A DNA stretch of 64,000 nucleotides from assembly GCF_027887165.1 (NCBI RefSeq), contig NC_077232.1, forward strand, positions 81,233,483 through 81,297,482, written 5' to 3'. Of the stretch, positions 22,640 through 33,641 are shown in pieces. Numbering within the stretch: position 1 is the first letter of the stretch; each line of letters begins with the position of its first letter. The DNA comes from Monodelphis domestica (taxonomy: Eukaryota > Chordata > Mammalia > Didelphimorphia > Didelphidae). The notes under the pieces are model-generated. The model worked only from the letters and a program-made list of their open reading frames with translations. It was not told the DNA's origin and did no database searches. A program made the translations under genes and the position numbers.

Positions 22640-23570
22640 AATTCACACTATGCCAATTCAATAGAATAGAGAATGTCAAAGCTAAAAGGGACCTTAAAAC
22701 ACTGAATATTCTGGTAGGGACCTTAGAGATTCCTGAATCCACCTCTATCATTTTAATTTAATTTAATTTTGCTTTGGATTGAAATTTTTATTTAATTAAT
22801 TTAGAATATTTTTCATGGTTACATGATTCATGCTCTTTCCCTCCTCTCCCCCTAACCCCCTCCCATAGCTGACTTGCAATTCCACTGGGGTTTACTTGTG
22901 TCATTGATCAAGACCTATTTGCATAGTATTGACATTTGCACTAGGGTGATCATTTAGAGTCTACATCCCAATCATATCTCCACTGACCCATGTGATCAAG
23001 CAGTTGTTTTTCTTCTTTGTTTCTACTCCCACAGTTCTTTCTCTGGATGTGGATAGTGTTCTTTCTCATAGGTCCTTCAGAATTGACCTGGATCATTGCT
23101 GCTAGTAGAGAAGTCCATTACATTTGATTGTACTACAGTGTATCAGTCTCTGTATACAATGTTCTCCTGGTTCTGCTCCTCTCACTGTGCATCACTTCCT
23201 GGAGGTCATTCCAGTCCACATGGAATCCCCTCCAGTTCATTATTCCTTTTAGCACAATAGTATTCCATCACCAAAATATACCACAATTTGTTCAGCCATT
23301 CCCTAGTCAAAGAGCAGCCCCTCATTTTTCAATATTTTTGCCACGACAAAGAGCGCAGCTATGAATATTCTTGTATGTCTTTTCTCCTATGGTCTCTTTG
23401 GGGTATAAACCCAGCAGTTGGATCAAAGCAGCCCTATAATTTTTGAGGTGAGGAATCTGAGGTCCAGAGAAAGGAAGTTATTTACCTAAGGTCACCCAGA
23501 CTGCAGAGCTGTAATTTTAATCCAGATTTCCTACCTGACCATTCATGTGCCCTTTCCATGTAACCATAGA
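22640..23570 (+). repeat. MIR-like SINE split by an L1
   Basis: 'aatgtcaaagctaaaagggacctta..gattcctgaatccacctc' at 22670-22754 resumes as 'tttgaggtgaggaatctgaggtccagagaaaggaag' at 23437 after the L1 at 22755-23428. Confidence 0.55.
22755..23428 (-). mobile_element. L1 3' end, antisense, inserted in a MIR-like SINE
   Basis: Reverse of the L1 3' UTR and ORF2 C-terminus, very similar to 16815-17427 but about 60 bp longer toward the 5' side. T-rich tail (TTTAA)n at 22753-22770. Confidence 0.85.
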
Positions 23571-24134
23571 CATCAGGGACTGGATGATGGCTGGTGACTA
23601 GAGATGCATGTGACCTTTTCCAGATGGGAAATTAGTGAGAGGAATATAGCTAGAGTGAGGCATGACCTTCTTCTATGATAGTCAGATAGATGTGTTTCCT
23701 CTCTGTGTGGCTGGCTAAAGGCAAAGTACATATTGCCTCTGGGAGTTCCCAAGATCCAGGGAGCACTTTCTTTTTGGCCTCCACACTTTTCTTGGGACCT
23801 GGTGCCCTAACCCATGGGCCTGGGAAAAAGTAACATCACATTCCAAATGGGTCAGACCCTCAGGGGGAGGAGAACTCACTGGAAAAGTGAGCTGAGTATT
23901 TTTCACTTTTAGGTCTTATTCCCATCATTAATATATTTATTCTTTATGATTTGGAAGCTTTATAGTTTGCATGGAAACAAAGAGAAGACCCTTGGAGAAA
24001 CAAGAGCCAAATTCACAGTTCCCATGGGCTGAAATCTAGATGGAGGCTGAGCTACTACTGAGGCCTCACAAGCCTTTTTGCTCTGAGAACTCAGATTCTG
24101 GGCCACAAGTTACCCATGTGTTAACTCAAGTAAG

Positions 24135-24500
24135 GAAGGCTTTTTAAGTACTTGCTATATAATGAGACTTGTGTAAGATACTGTAAGAGAATGAAGAAGG
24201 ATATATAATGTTACCTCTTGCTCACCACCACCACCACTCCCAGGGAGATCCCAGTCTGGTAAAAAAGATAGGATGCACACCCATGAAATCACCCAGTGAA
24301 CAAGACAAATGTTTATTTGTGTGGTATAGACAATATGTGTTATAGAAATTCAGAAGAGCAGGACATCTATGTCTAATTGCTATAGACATCTATATTTAGA
24401 GGTACTATAGTCAAGAAGGACTTCATGGAGGAATTGGATCTTGAGCTGCTCTTTGGAGGACAAGAAGGACTTAGATAAGCAGAGAAAAAGAACTTCATTC
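24135..24500 (-). repeat. L2 LINE fragment
   Basis: Antisense L2 pattern with 'aagtacttgctatataatgagacttg' and 'gaaggacttcatggaggaattggatcttgagctg'. Confidence 0.5.
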
Positions 24501-24835
24501 TAGGTAGGGAAAGAGTGAATCACAAAATCAAAGAGTTAGACTGAATTAGAAGGGCTGAGAAATTCATCTGAACCCTACTATGTGAGCAGTGCTCCTAAAG
24601 ATGTCCATTCAAACGTTGACTTGAATACCTCTTTGTGATGAGAAACTCACTATCTTATGAAAACCATTCCCATTGTTAGACAGCTAAGAAATTCTTCCCT
24701 ATTTTGAGCTGTAATCCATCTCCCTGAATCGGTTCCAAGTTCTACCCTCTATACAGAGTGAGGCAAGAGAAACAAGTCTGATCTCTCTTTCTCCTGAGAG
24801 CCCTTCAGATATTTGGAAGAGATCAACATGTGCTT
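24501..24835 (-). repeat. CR1/L3 LINE fragment, antisense
   Basis: Antisense CR1/L3: 'gatgagaaactcactatcttatg', 'gctaagaaattcttccctattttgagc', 'agttctaccctctatacag..caagtctgatctctctttctcctgagagcccttcagatatttggaag'. Confidence 0.65.
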
Positions 24836-24939
24836 TAGTGATCAAAGAAGGCTTCGTGGAAGGGGTAGAAATTGAGCTGGACACTGAGAGATGTATAGGA
24901 TTTGGATAACTGGAGAAGAAAGAAGGCAGATGGGGAAGA

Positions 24940-24987
<48 letters not shown>

Positions 24988-25130
24988 GGGTGATGTGATC
25001 AAAAGCCAGAAAAGGAAGGGGGTGGACCCATGATTTGGGATTATAGAGGAAGGCAAGTAGAAAAGGGACAGAATAGTAATGAGATACAACTTGCTGCGGC
25101 ATCCTGGTTCTAAGGCTCCTAGGTGCAAGG
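24836..25130 (-). repeat. Second L2-like fragment with (GT)n
   Basis: 'aaagaaggcttcgtggaaggggtagaaattgagctggac' repeats the L2 motif of 24400-24440. The (GT)20 microsatellite at 24942-24983 lies inside. Confidence 0.5.
24942..24983. repeat. (GT)n microsatellite
   Basis: Uninterrupted GT dinucleotides, about 20 units. Confidence 0.98.
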
Positions 25131-25204
25131 TGGGAAAAGAAGTATTCAAGAACACTCTACTCAAATTAGAGGTGCGATATGCCTCCACTGTCCCATCTGT
25201 CTGA

Positions 25205-25500
25205 AATCTGCCCATCTCTGTCTGTTGAATTCTTATTCATTCTTTAAAACGCAATTCAGATGATACCCCTACCATGAAGCCTGATCCCCTAGTTAGTAAG
25301 AAATTCTTCCCTCATGATGGAAATAACATTTGGCTTTGCACATCTCTAAGGTAATTATCACTCGATAATATTCATCATAAATACCCTTTTATTGTCTTCA
25401 TTCCCAATAGACTTAGTTTCATGAAGGCAAGAGAGTTTGTCTCCTCCTAACTTTGTTTCTTCCTTAATGCTTTGTATGCTGTTGTCCATAGCATTATAGA
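25205..25500 (+). repeat. L2 LINE fragment
   Basis: 'tctttaaaacgcaattcagatgataccccta..catgaagcctgatcccc' and 'ttcatgaaggcaagagagtttgtctcc' follow L2 3' sequence. Confidence 0.5.
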
Positions 25501-25974
25501 GATGGAGAGGTTGAGGTTTTGAAAAGGGCAGGTGAATTGTCCAAGATCATGTGTACCCTGAGTTAGCCACAGAGCCTTTTCATGTCTGATATCTCTCCCT
25601 TGGACCGCTTCCCAGAAGTTCTCCTGGGAGATGGAACCAGATCACATAGGCCTGGTGTCATATTACTGCCCTGGAATCCTGCAGGGCTCCGGAATGTACG
25701 TCTTGAAGTGTAAAAGAGAAAGGAAGTTGGTCTGTTCCCGAAAAACTTTTTTAAAAAGCCCTCAGTAAAAGAGAGCCCTCAGTTGGGACCCCGGGCTTTT
25801 CTTTAGCTGCCCACAGGCACCAGGATGTTGCCTTTTCCCTCTTCTTTACTCCTCCTCACCTATACACAGACACTCTGCACCAGGGCCCTCTCCCTCCCAG
25901 CCCAGGCAACAAAGCTTTTTCTTTGTCAAAGGAAGTCTCCAAAAGTCCTTCCTGTCAGATGTCCCATCATCAAT

Positions 25975-26165
25975 CAGCAAGCATTAATTAAGCACCTACT
26001 ATGTCCCAGACACTGTGCTAAGTGCTAGGAATTTAAAGAAAGGCAAACAACTCTCTCACTCAGGAAGCCCAAATTCTAACTGGGGGAAACAATCTCCAAA
26101 CACTAGGGGTATACAAGACATACATAGAACCAACAGAAGGTGATGTCAGATGGAAAGCCCTAATA
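25975..26165 (-). repeat. L2 LINE 3' end, antisense
   Basis: 'cagcaagcattaattaagcacctactatgtcccagacactgtgctaagtgctagg' is the reverse of the L2 terminus. 25500-25975 is unassigned. Confidence 0.7.
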
Positions 26166-26291
26166 ACGGGCTTCCTGCAGAAGTGGGGAATGACTGTGGG
26201 GATAAATGCACCTGCCGACTGATGTTGCTGTCTGCACAGCACCCCTTTCCTGGACCATGATTCTCCAGGCTTGGGACATCAGCCCTGGTTT

Positions 26292-26460
26292 GTTTGTTTT
26301 TTTAACTCTTACCTTCCGTTCTGGAATCAATACTGTGTGTTGGAGGTCAAGTGACTTACCCAGGATCACACAGCTAGGAAGTATCTGAGGCCATATTTGA
26401 ACCCAGGACCTCCCGTCTCTAGGCCTGGCTCTCAATTCACTGAGCCATCCCAGATGCCCC
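26292..26460 (-). repeat. tRNA-derived marsupial SINE
   Basis: Antisense family order with an internal deletion between 'tactgtgtgttgg' and 'aggtcaagtgactta'. Confidence 0.85.
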
Positions 26461-26514
26461 CATCATGTAAACATTTTGAAGGCAGCAGAGCAGTTTACTT
26501 TTTGCATTCTCTCC

Positions 26515-26640
26515 CACCTGGTATTGTGGAATGGATAAAGCTGACTTCAGAAGGAGGAAAATTTGATCTCAAGTGCCCCCTCTGGTGCAGATTGTCTGTG
26601 TGACTCTGGATAAGTCACTTTACCTCTCAGATCCTCCGAT
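26515..26640 (+). repeat. MIR-like SINE
   Basis: 'gtggaatggataaagctgacttc..gtgtgactctggataagtcactttacctctcag'. A G13 run follows at 26685-26698. Confidence 0.5.
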
Positions 26641-26964
26641 TGCTCCCAAGGGAGCTATTAGGAGCCAATACTGGTTTGCATTGTCGGGGGGGGGGGGGTT
26701 CCTCCTGGGGACTCTCCTAAAGGGAAGGCTGTAAATCACAGGTGCAGTAAAAACAATTGCCATAGCAGCAGTTTTAAATCTGTGTGAAGGTTTTCTGCCT
26801 ACAGAGCCTCACCCATCACAGGAGGTCTTGTAGAAAGGCTGGACAGCCACTTCTTGGCTCTGGTTGAGGAGAGTTTTATTTTATTTTCAGGGTGGGAGGA
26901 TTAGAGGTTGAACTAGATGCTTGTTCCCTTCCAGCTCTGAAATTCTTTGATAATGTCATCCTTG

Positions 26965-27340
26965 GGAAGCAGCATGGTATACTGAGGAGAGCTGAAGAGA
27001 TTTGTTTTGTAGCCCAGCTCTGACCCTTCCTGTGCCACCCGGAGTAAGTCATTGCACGTCTCTCCGAGCTTTAAGGTTCAAGCACACAATGCTGGGTAAA
27101 TCTTCAAGTATTCTAAAAAGTGGCAGTTATGATTATTGCCATCAATGATCTTATTTGACCCTCATGGCAGCCCTGTGGGGTAGGCAGCGGCAGAGGAAAT
27201 AGAATTCTGGGCTTCACATCCTGACTCCAGCACTGATGCATCGTGTAACCTCGGGCAAGTCACCGAGCTTCCTCATCTGTCAAAAGGAGCAATAATTCTT
27301 GTTCTACTTACCCCAGAGAGCTGTTGTGAGGCCCAGATGT
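26965..27340 (+). repeat. Two MIR SINE copies in tandem
   Basis: The first (26965-27090) has 'agcagcatggtatactgaggagagc..agtaagtcattgcacgtctctccgagc'. The second (27190-27340) has 'ctgactccagcactgatgcatcgtgtaacctcgggcaagtcaccgagcttcctcatctgt' and a CORE-like 'gagctgttgtgaggccc'. Confidence 0.65.
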
Positions 27341-27510
27341 GTGTGTGTAGGTGCATGTGTGCATATATCTGTGTACTGCATGCATACACATATAAGCACA
27401 TATGTACGTGTGTATGTGTACCAGACACACCTAGAAGTATGTATATGTGTGTATATGTGTATGTGAGATTTTACATATTTACTTACATGTTTTATATATA
27501 CATGTACAAA
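27336..27510. repeat. Degenerate TG/CA/TA-rich simple sequence
   Basis: Alternating purine-pyrimidine runs (gtgtgtgtgtagg, gcatatatctgtgtac, gtatatgtgtgtatatgtg). Confidence 0.85.
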
Positions 27511-27760
27511 ATGCTTTGTAAATCTTAAAGTACTATATATAATGTTAGTTATTATCACTCTTGTTATATTGGTGAGAAAATTGAGACAAAGAGATGAAAT
27601 AATTTTCCTAATGCTAGACACATAGTAAATCTTGGAACTAGGATTAGAAGCCAGAGCTCCACAATCCAATATTTTTTTATTTAAACTAAATATCAGCAAG
27701 CTGGTATCTTTCAATAGTAACAGAGACTTTGGTAGGCATTCCCTAAGACTAAGTCATCTT

Positions 27761-27877
27761 TTTTTTTTAATTTTATAGTATTTTATTTGATCATTTCCAT
27801 GCATTTTTCATTAAAGACAAAGATCATTTTCTTTTCCTCCCTCCCACCCCCCGTGGCCGACGGTGATTCCACTGGTA
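27761..27877 (-). mobile_element. Very short 5'-truncated L1 with perfect 16-bp TSD
   Basis: Flanked by AAGACTAAGTCATCTT at 27745-27760 and 27878-27893. The 117-bp insert is the reverse of the last part of the L1 3' UTR, nearly identical to 38,395-38,500, with its T tract next to the left duplication. A recent target-primed insertion of the same subfamily as the full-length element. Confidence 0.95.
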
Positions 27878-27904
27878 AAGACTAAGTCATCTTGAAAAAG
27901 AGAC

Positions 27905-28118
27905 CCTACATGGCATTTGGGTAACTCAATGGATTGAGAGCCAGACTTAGAGACGGGAAGTCTTAGGTTCAAATCTGGCCTCAGATACTTCCTAGCTGTG
28001 TGACCCTGGGCAAGTCACTTAATCCCCATTACCTAGCCCTTACCACTCTTCTGCCTTGGAACCAATATACAATATTGATTCCAAGATGGAAGGGTAAGGG
28101 CTTAAAAAAAAAGAAAAT
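27905..28118 (+). repeat. tRNA-derived marsupial SINE
   Basis: Sense family order from 'tggcatttgggtaactcaatggattgagagcc' to 'ggaagggtaagggcttaaaaaaaa'. Confidence 0.88.
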
Positions 28119-28564
28119 AAAGAATCACAGCTGAAAAAATACCCCACTTATTAAGTGTTATATACAGTTCCAGTGTACTAGGTAGAAGTCCTGGGGAAGT
28201 ATTACACTCTCTGTATAGTCTGAGAATGCATAGAACTGTCTATTCCTCAGTTCATCCTCCCATGAGTCTAGGCCCCAGGACCAAGGGTTCTTACTTTTTT
28301 TTTTTGGTGGGGGAGTATATCATGGACCCCTATGCTAGTGTGGTGAAGCCCATGGACCCTCTCTCAGAATAATGTTTGTTGTCCATATTTATAGTTAAAG
28401 CAAATGCTAAATTTCAGCTAAAATCTAGAGAAAATAAAGTAAAGTGGTAAAGGAAGGAAGATCCATACAGAAAGGAGGCAGAATTTTTAAATCAACAACT
28501 GATGATTTATCTCAATCTGCCTATGGCATATAGTCTTTTAAGGCAGCAGTGAATTAGCCACACC

Positions 28565-29543
28565 TTGTTTTTTTTTTAATTTAAAGATATTTTATTTTCC
28601 TAATTATGTATAAACAATTTTCAACATATGTTTTCCAAAATTATAAGATCTAAAATGTCTCCCTCCCTTCCTTCTCTCCCCCAATTTGGAGATGGTAAAA
28701 AACAATTTTATCTGGGTTATATATGTATTAACATGTAAAATATACTTCTATATTGATCATTGTCATAAGAGAATACTCATATAAAACCAAAACTCCAAAA
28801 TAAAACAATAAGCTAAAGTGAAAAAGAGTATGCTTTGATCTGCACCTGACTCCACCAGTTTTCTCTGGAGGTGGATAGCATTCTTTTTCATAAGTCCCTC
28901 AGAATTGTCCTGAATCATTGTATTGCTGAAAGTAGCTGTTTTCCACAGTTGATTATCCCACAATATTGCTGTTACTATGTATAATATTCTCCCTCTTCTG
29001 CTTATTTCACTCTGCATCAGTTCATGTTGGTCTTTCTAGTTTTTTTCTGAAATCATCTTGTTTATCATTTCTTATGGAACAGTAGTATTCCATCGCCTTC
29101 ATATACCACAATTTGTTCAGCCATTCCCCAATTGACAGACATCCCTTTAATTTCCAATTCTTTGCCACCACAAAAAGAGCAACTATAGATATTTTTGTAC
29201 AAGTAGGTCCTCTCCCCCTTTTAAAAAATCTCTTTGGTATATAGACCCCATGGAATTACCAGATCAAAGGGTATGCACAGTTTTATAGCCCTTTGGGCAT
29301 AGTTCCAAATTGCCCTCCAGAATGGTTGAATCAGTTCACAATTCCACCAACAATGTATTAGTGTCCCAATCTTGCCACATTCCCTCCAACATTTATCATT
29401 TTCCTTTACTGTCATATTGACTAATCTGATAGGTATGAACCTCAGAGTTTTTAAAATTTGCATTTCTCTAATCAAGATGGATTTAGGACATTTTTTCATG
29501 TGGTTATTGATAGCTTTGATTTCTTCATCTGAGAATTGCACAC
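28565..29543 (-). mobile_element. L1 3' kilobase, antisense
   Basis: Reverse of the L1 3' UTR and ORF2 C-terminus. The antisense frame 29221-29595 still reads through the C-terminal zinc-knuckle-like region (CWRECGKIGTLIHCWWNC), with the cysteine and histidine spacing of L1 ORF2p. The 5' end stops at about 29,543, where LTR-like sequence begins. A different, older subfamily from the 31.3-kb element. Confidence 0.85.
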
Positions 29544-30606
29544 TGTGATAGAGGCTGGAGAGAGAGAGAGAACTTATAAACCAAGATGCAAACAAAAAAT
29601 GGAGACCTATCTGTCAATCAAAAGAAGGAGTTTCTGAGGGCAGCTGGGTGGCTCAGTGGATTGAGAGCCAGGCCTAGAGGCAAGAGGTCCTGGGTTCAAA
29701 TCTGGCCTCGGACACTTCCCAGCTGTGTGACCCTGGGCAAGTCCCTTGACCCCCATTGCCTAGCCCTTACCACTCTTCTGCCTTGGAGCCAATACACAGT
29801 ATTGACTCCAAGATGAAAGGTAAGGGTTTAAAAAAAAAAAAAGGAGTTTCCAAAACGGAATGTTCCCAGGAGTTGGCAGTTGAGCTGACAGGGGGAGAGG
29901 ACTTGGAGTCACTCTCTCCCTGGAGGTTGAGACCTGGCTGAAAGACCCTGGTGGGGCTGACTTGGTTTTGGGGTTTCTCTGGCTTTGGACAGTTGAAGTT
30001 GACAAGAAGGAGAAACTTGGCTTTTGAGTTGGTGGTCTATTTGAGAGTTGAGCTGCCCAGGAGAAACTTAGAGACTTTGAACTTTGTTTCTCTCTGGGGT
30101 TAAAGCTGAGAAAGGAGACAAGCCAGGCTGAAGGAGAAATTTAAACTTTTTTCTCTCTGGGGTTAAGCTGAGAGATCTTGCTGGTTTTGTGAAGAAGAAG
30201 AAAGAATATTTTAAAAGGCTGTTGTCCTCCGTCTCCCTCACTGTCTGAGTCACAGTTTGTGACTGGACTACTTTCTCAATCCCTCATTTAGATTAGGGAC
30301 ATCCTCATCCCTCTCTCCTCAGTTTCCCATCCTGTTATCCCAATAAACCCCTTGACTTGAAAAAGGAAAAGAAAAGAGAATCTTTATAGTTCACTCAGGG
30401 GGGAGGGAAGAATTGGGAGGAGAGAGTGGCAGGAGGAAGATGGTTGGAGAAGGGAGAGAGAGATAGGGAGGAGGAGATTAGAAAGATATACTGATCCATC
30501 ACTCATCAGTAGGGATCAGTAGGCAGATCTCGGAGTATTCTCCAGAGCAGTCTCCTGTGTACAAGCATCTCTGTGTGGCAGTATCCCTGTGTGGTATCCC
30601 TCAACA
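29544..30606 (+). mobile_element. Probable solo LTR (boundaries uncertain), carrying a SINE
   Basis: Begins TGTGATAGAGG and may end CCCTCAACA, so TG...CA with a weak inverted match (TGTGA/TGTTGA). It contains AATAAA at 30342-30347 followed by a GA-rich stretch, and a doubled 'tttctctctggggttaa..gctgaga' block near 30087 and 30150. Without the SINE it would be about 860 bp. No polypurine tract, primer site or clean target-site duplication was found, so this is inference from base composition, ends and poly(A) signal. Confidence 0.45.
29635..29840 (+). repeat. Young tRNA-derived SINE with 10-bp TSD
   Basis: Flanked by AAGGAGTTTC at 29625-29634 and 29841-29850. Full-length and the least diverged copy here: head 'gggcagctgggtggctcagtgg', B-box-like 'gggttcaaatctggcc', 'gtgtgaccctgggcaagtccc', tail 'gatgaaaggtaagggttt' and A12. 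It can serve as the local family reference. Confidence 0.95.
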
Positions 30607-31278
30607 TTTCTCATTCCTACCTCCATTACAAATAAGCAGCATCAGGTTCCCTTAGCAGCTCTCTAGTCAAAGCCAGAGGACAGCAGTCATTGTAAGGAGA
30701 AACAGTTTTCCCTCAGTTTACTTTCTCCATTTCAATAAGTGATAGTTTCCTCAGTTTATTTCTCTATTTGAACACCTTCTTTGGCAGCATTTTCTGTTAT
30801 GAATACTGACAGCCAGTGCCACCACCCTACTCCCTACTTGCCAACACAAGTGGAACCTGTTTTGGCCACCACTTTTTGGCAGCCTACTAGGAACACCTGG
30901 CTAACCATCTGTGGAGCAGAGATGACAAAACAACCCTTGCCCAAGCCTTGTTTCAAACTCCTTGCTATGAGCAAGGCAACTATCAGAGGAAGAAGAGATA
31001 GGCCTCTTAGGGATTCAGAGTCAGCAGCTTTTGGAATTTTTGGTCTCACAAATAATCGTAAGTCAGGCTTGGGACTAGAACACCAGGTCATCTTTATGAC
31101 CTAAGTCTGGCAGATAGGCAGAAATAATACCCAGAAATGGAGTATAATCCATTTGCCCTTCCTTTTGGTCCCTGCCTTATTGTATATTGGAAAGCCCTCC
31201 TCCTCCAGGATCTCCTGATAAAGCTTCCCTGACAAAGGGAGCTGCTGCAAATCCACCCATGTTACTGACTCTATATTC
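30607..31278. other. Unassigned sequence left of the full-length L1
   Basis: Contains a 107-codon frame (30781-31104) with no family resemblance. No repeat recognised; it could be retroviral or single-copy. Confidence 0.35.
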
Positions 31279-31290
31279 AGAACTACAATA

Positions 31291-32516
31291 GAAGATGGCA
31301 GCGTAGAAGCAGTGAAAGTTCAGATCTCGGAAACCCTTCCTTACCGATTGCAAACAGAGTGCTCCTAGGCCACCGAAATTCAAGTTGAACAACAGGATAG
31401 ACCTGGGGAAACCTCCTCCTGGACCTGGATCAAAAGGTACCAGACCCCAAAAGCCAGAACCCTAGATCACTCGGATCTAAGGGGTAGACAGAAAGAAGGT
31501 CCCAGGACCCATCCCCCCCCCAACCCAGAGTGCTGAGCCCACAGCAGCAGCGGGAACCTCAGGGCTCTGAGGACTCACCTTGAAAGCAACCTGAGCCAGT
31601 CTCCAGGGCACCCAACACAGACGGCAGGGAAACAGAGAGAGAAGGGGGAAGCCTGTAGCTCCCTGGCTGGGTCCTTCCATCTGAGTCTCAAGGGAGGTCT
31701 CAGCTTTAGGGCACCAGCTGAACCCAATCACATCAGGAGACCTCAGAGCTACTGAAAGGGCAGAAAACTCAGGGCTGGCAAAAGGGTTCCTCCGAAGAGC
31801 TTACCTTGAAAGTAACCCAGGCCAGTTTCCGGGCATTCAACACAGACTGTGGAGGAGGAGGTTGCTGCTTTTTTTTTCTTCCTTTTTTTGGCTCAGGGAT
31901 CATTCGGCCCACACCACCTGAACCTAATCCCATCAGGAGCCCTCAGAGCTTCTGAAAGAACAAAAACTTCAGGACCAGTGAAGGGCTTACCTTGGAAACA
32001 ACCCGAGCCAGTCTCCAGGCATTCAACACAAATTGTAGAGGAGGAGGCTTTTTGCATCAGGACTCATTCGGCCCAAACCAGGTGAACCTAATCCCATCAG
32101 GAGCCCTCAGAGCCCAGGCAAGCCATGACCCCTCCCCCCTTAGAGAGCAGGGTCTTCTGAAAAAACAGAAACCTAGAGGCGAAGTCAAGATGGCAGCCTA
32201 GAAGGAGCATAGACCTGGCAGCCTGGCCAGAGCTTTGGAGATCCTCCATATCTGCTCCAGCCGTCCAGGAAGTTTAAAACTCAAAGTAAACCCAGCCCAA
32301 CTAAGCTGAACTCAATCCCATCAAAAGTCTCCAGAACACAGGGAAGCCCAGGCTCCCCATCCATCCTCATTGACTGCTGGACTTGAAGCCAATCAAAAGC
32401 CTCCAGAGGACAGGAAAGCTCAAACCCCCAACAACCCTCCCCCAGAGATTACACCAAGAGATCCTCTGTTAAAGCTCCAAGAGGGGAGACTGATAGAAGT
32501 CCCCCCCCCAAAAAAA
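31291..32516 (+). promoter_or_regulatory. L1 5' UTR with tandem degenerate repeats
   Basis: The motif AAGATGGCAGC-TAGAAG occurs at the extreme 5' end (31292-31309) and again at 32187-32204. Between and after these, a block CTGAACCCAATCNCATCAGGAG recurs near 31717, 31917, 32082 and 32304. A second block, CCTTGAAAGCAACCTGAGCCAGTCTCC-like, recurs near 31578, 31804 and 31990. The arrangement resembles promoter monomers. A T-rich stretch (31870-31890) interrupts. L1 5' UTRs hold the internal RNA polymerase II promoter. Confidence 0.75.
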
Positions 32517-33641
32517 ATGAGAGGAACAAGAGCACAGACAAATACGGGGAGGAAAGAAGGGGTGAATTTGAACAAACAACAGAAACAGAAGAAAGAAACT
32601 ACAATACACAGCTACTACTCACCAAATGGAACAGAGGGGGAGAGATCAGCAAACGATAAACCAGAAATCCCAGCAAATTGGATACAGGCTGTGGAAGAAC
32701 TCAAAACACAACTAAGAGAAGCTGAAGACAATTGGGAAAAGAACTTAAAAATTAAGATAAGTCATCTGGAAACAGAGACACTTGAACTAAAACAAGAAAA
32801 TAGTGTCCTGAAAGCCAAAATTATCCAGCTGGAAAATGAGGCAAAGGAGATGAAAGATGAGGCAAAGGAGATGAAAGACGAGATAAAGAGGATGAAAGAC
32901 AATCTTCAAAGAAAATCAGGCCAGAAGGAAAAAGACGACCAAAAAGCCAGAGATGAAATCCAATCTTTAAGAACCAGAGTAAAACAACTAGAATCAAGTG
33001 ACCTCACAAGGCAGCAGGACACTATAAAACAAAACAAAAAGAATGAAAAAATTGAGGAAAATGTGAAGCATCTCATTCACAAAACAGACGATTTAGAATA
33101 TCGTTCAAGAAGAGACAATTTAAGAATAATTGGACTACTAGAAGACCACGACAAAAGAAAAATCCTGGACATAATACTAGAGGAAATTATCCAGGAAAAC
33201 TGTCCCGAGATCCTAGAACAAGAGGGGAAAATGGAGATTGAAAGAATCCACAGATCACCCCCTGTATTTAATCCCCAACAGACAACACCAAGAAATGTTA
33301 TAGCCAAATTCAAAAACAATCAGATGAAAGAACAGGCATTACAAGCTTCCAAGAAGAAGCCATTCAGATACCATGGAAACACAGTGAGGATAACACAGGA
33401 TCTGTCTGCATCCACACTAAAGGACCAAAAGGCATGGAATACAATATTCTGGAAAGCAAGGAAACTAGGCCTACAGCCAAGAATAAAATACCCATCAAAA
33501 CTGACTACATTCTTACAGGGGAAAGTATGGTCATTTAACACAACAGAAGAGTTCCAAGCATTCATAAATAAAAGACCAGATCTGAACAGAAAATTTGAAG
33601 TCCAACCACAGAACTCAAGAGAATCATCAAAAGGTAATTAA
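32517..33641 (+). CDS. L1 ORF1: L1 ORF1 protein (RNA-binding chaperone), intact
   Basis: Open from the ATG at 32517 to TAA at 33639-33641, giving 374 residues against 338 for human ORF1p. The frame stays open upstream to about 32370 but without an ATG. Residues 1-60 are basic and Gln/Lys-rich. About 60-185 is a long Glu/Lys coiled coil that trimerises the protein, containing three consecutive heptad-length units (EAKEMKD, EAKEMKD, EIKRMKD). Then comes the RRM region (residues about 200-290, with 'RSRRDNLRIIGLLE' and 'IERIHRSP') and the C-terminal domain ('KPFRYHGNTVRITQDLS', 'LGLQPRIKYPSKLTTF'). ORF1p coats L1 RNA in the cytoplasm and aids reverse transcription. Whether it is expressed is unknown; ORF2 downstream is dead. 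Confidence 0.93.
   Translation: MRGTRAQTNTGRKEGVNLNKQQKQKKETTIHSYYSPNGTEGERSANDKPEIPANWIQAVEELKTQLREAEDNWEKNLKIKISHLETETLELKQENSVLKAKIIQLENEAKEMKDEAKEMKDEIKRMKDNLQRKSGQKEKDDQKARDEIQSLRTRVKQLESSDLTRQQDTIKQNKKNEKIEENVKHLIHKTDDLEYRSRRDNLRIIGLLEDHDKRKILDIILEEIIQENCPEILEQEGKMEIERIHRSPPVFNPQQTTPRNVIAKFKNNQMKEQALQASKKKPFRYHGNTVRITQDLSASTLKDQKAWNTIFWKARKLGLQPRIKYPSKLTTFLQGKVWSFNTTEEFQAFINKRPDLNRKFEVQPQNSRESSKGN

Noticed and set aside
24835..25215. 126-codon antisense frame with a His-Thr run
   Set aside because: The run is the (GT)n microsatellite in translation, inside L2 debris.
25825..26028. 67-codon frame with a hydrophobic N-terminus, near a TTTTTTAAAAAG stretch, suggesting a small secreted protein
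   Set aside because: Its C-terminal third is antisense L2 sequence (from 25975), and no splice signal or family match supports it.
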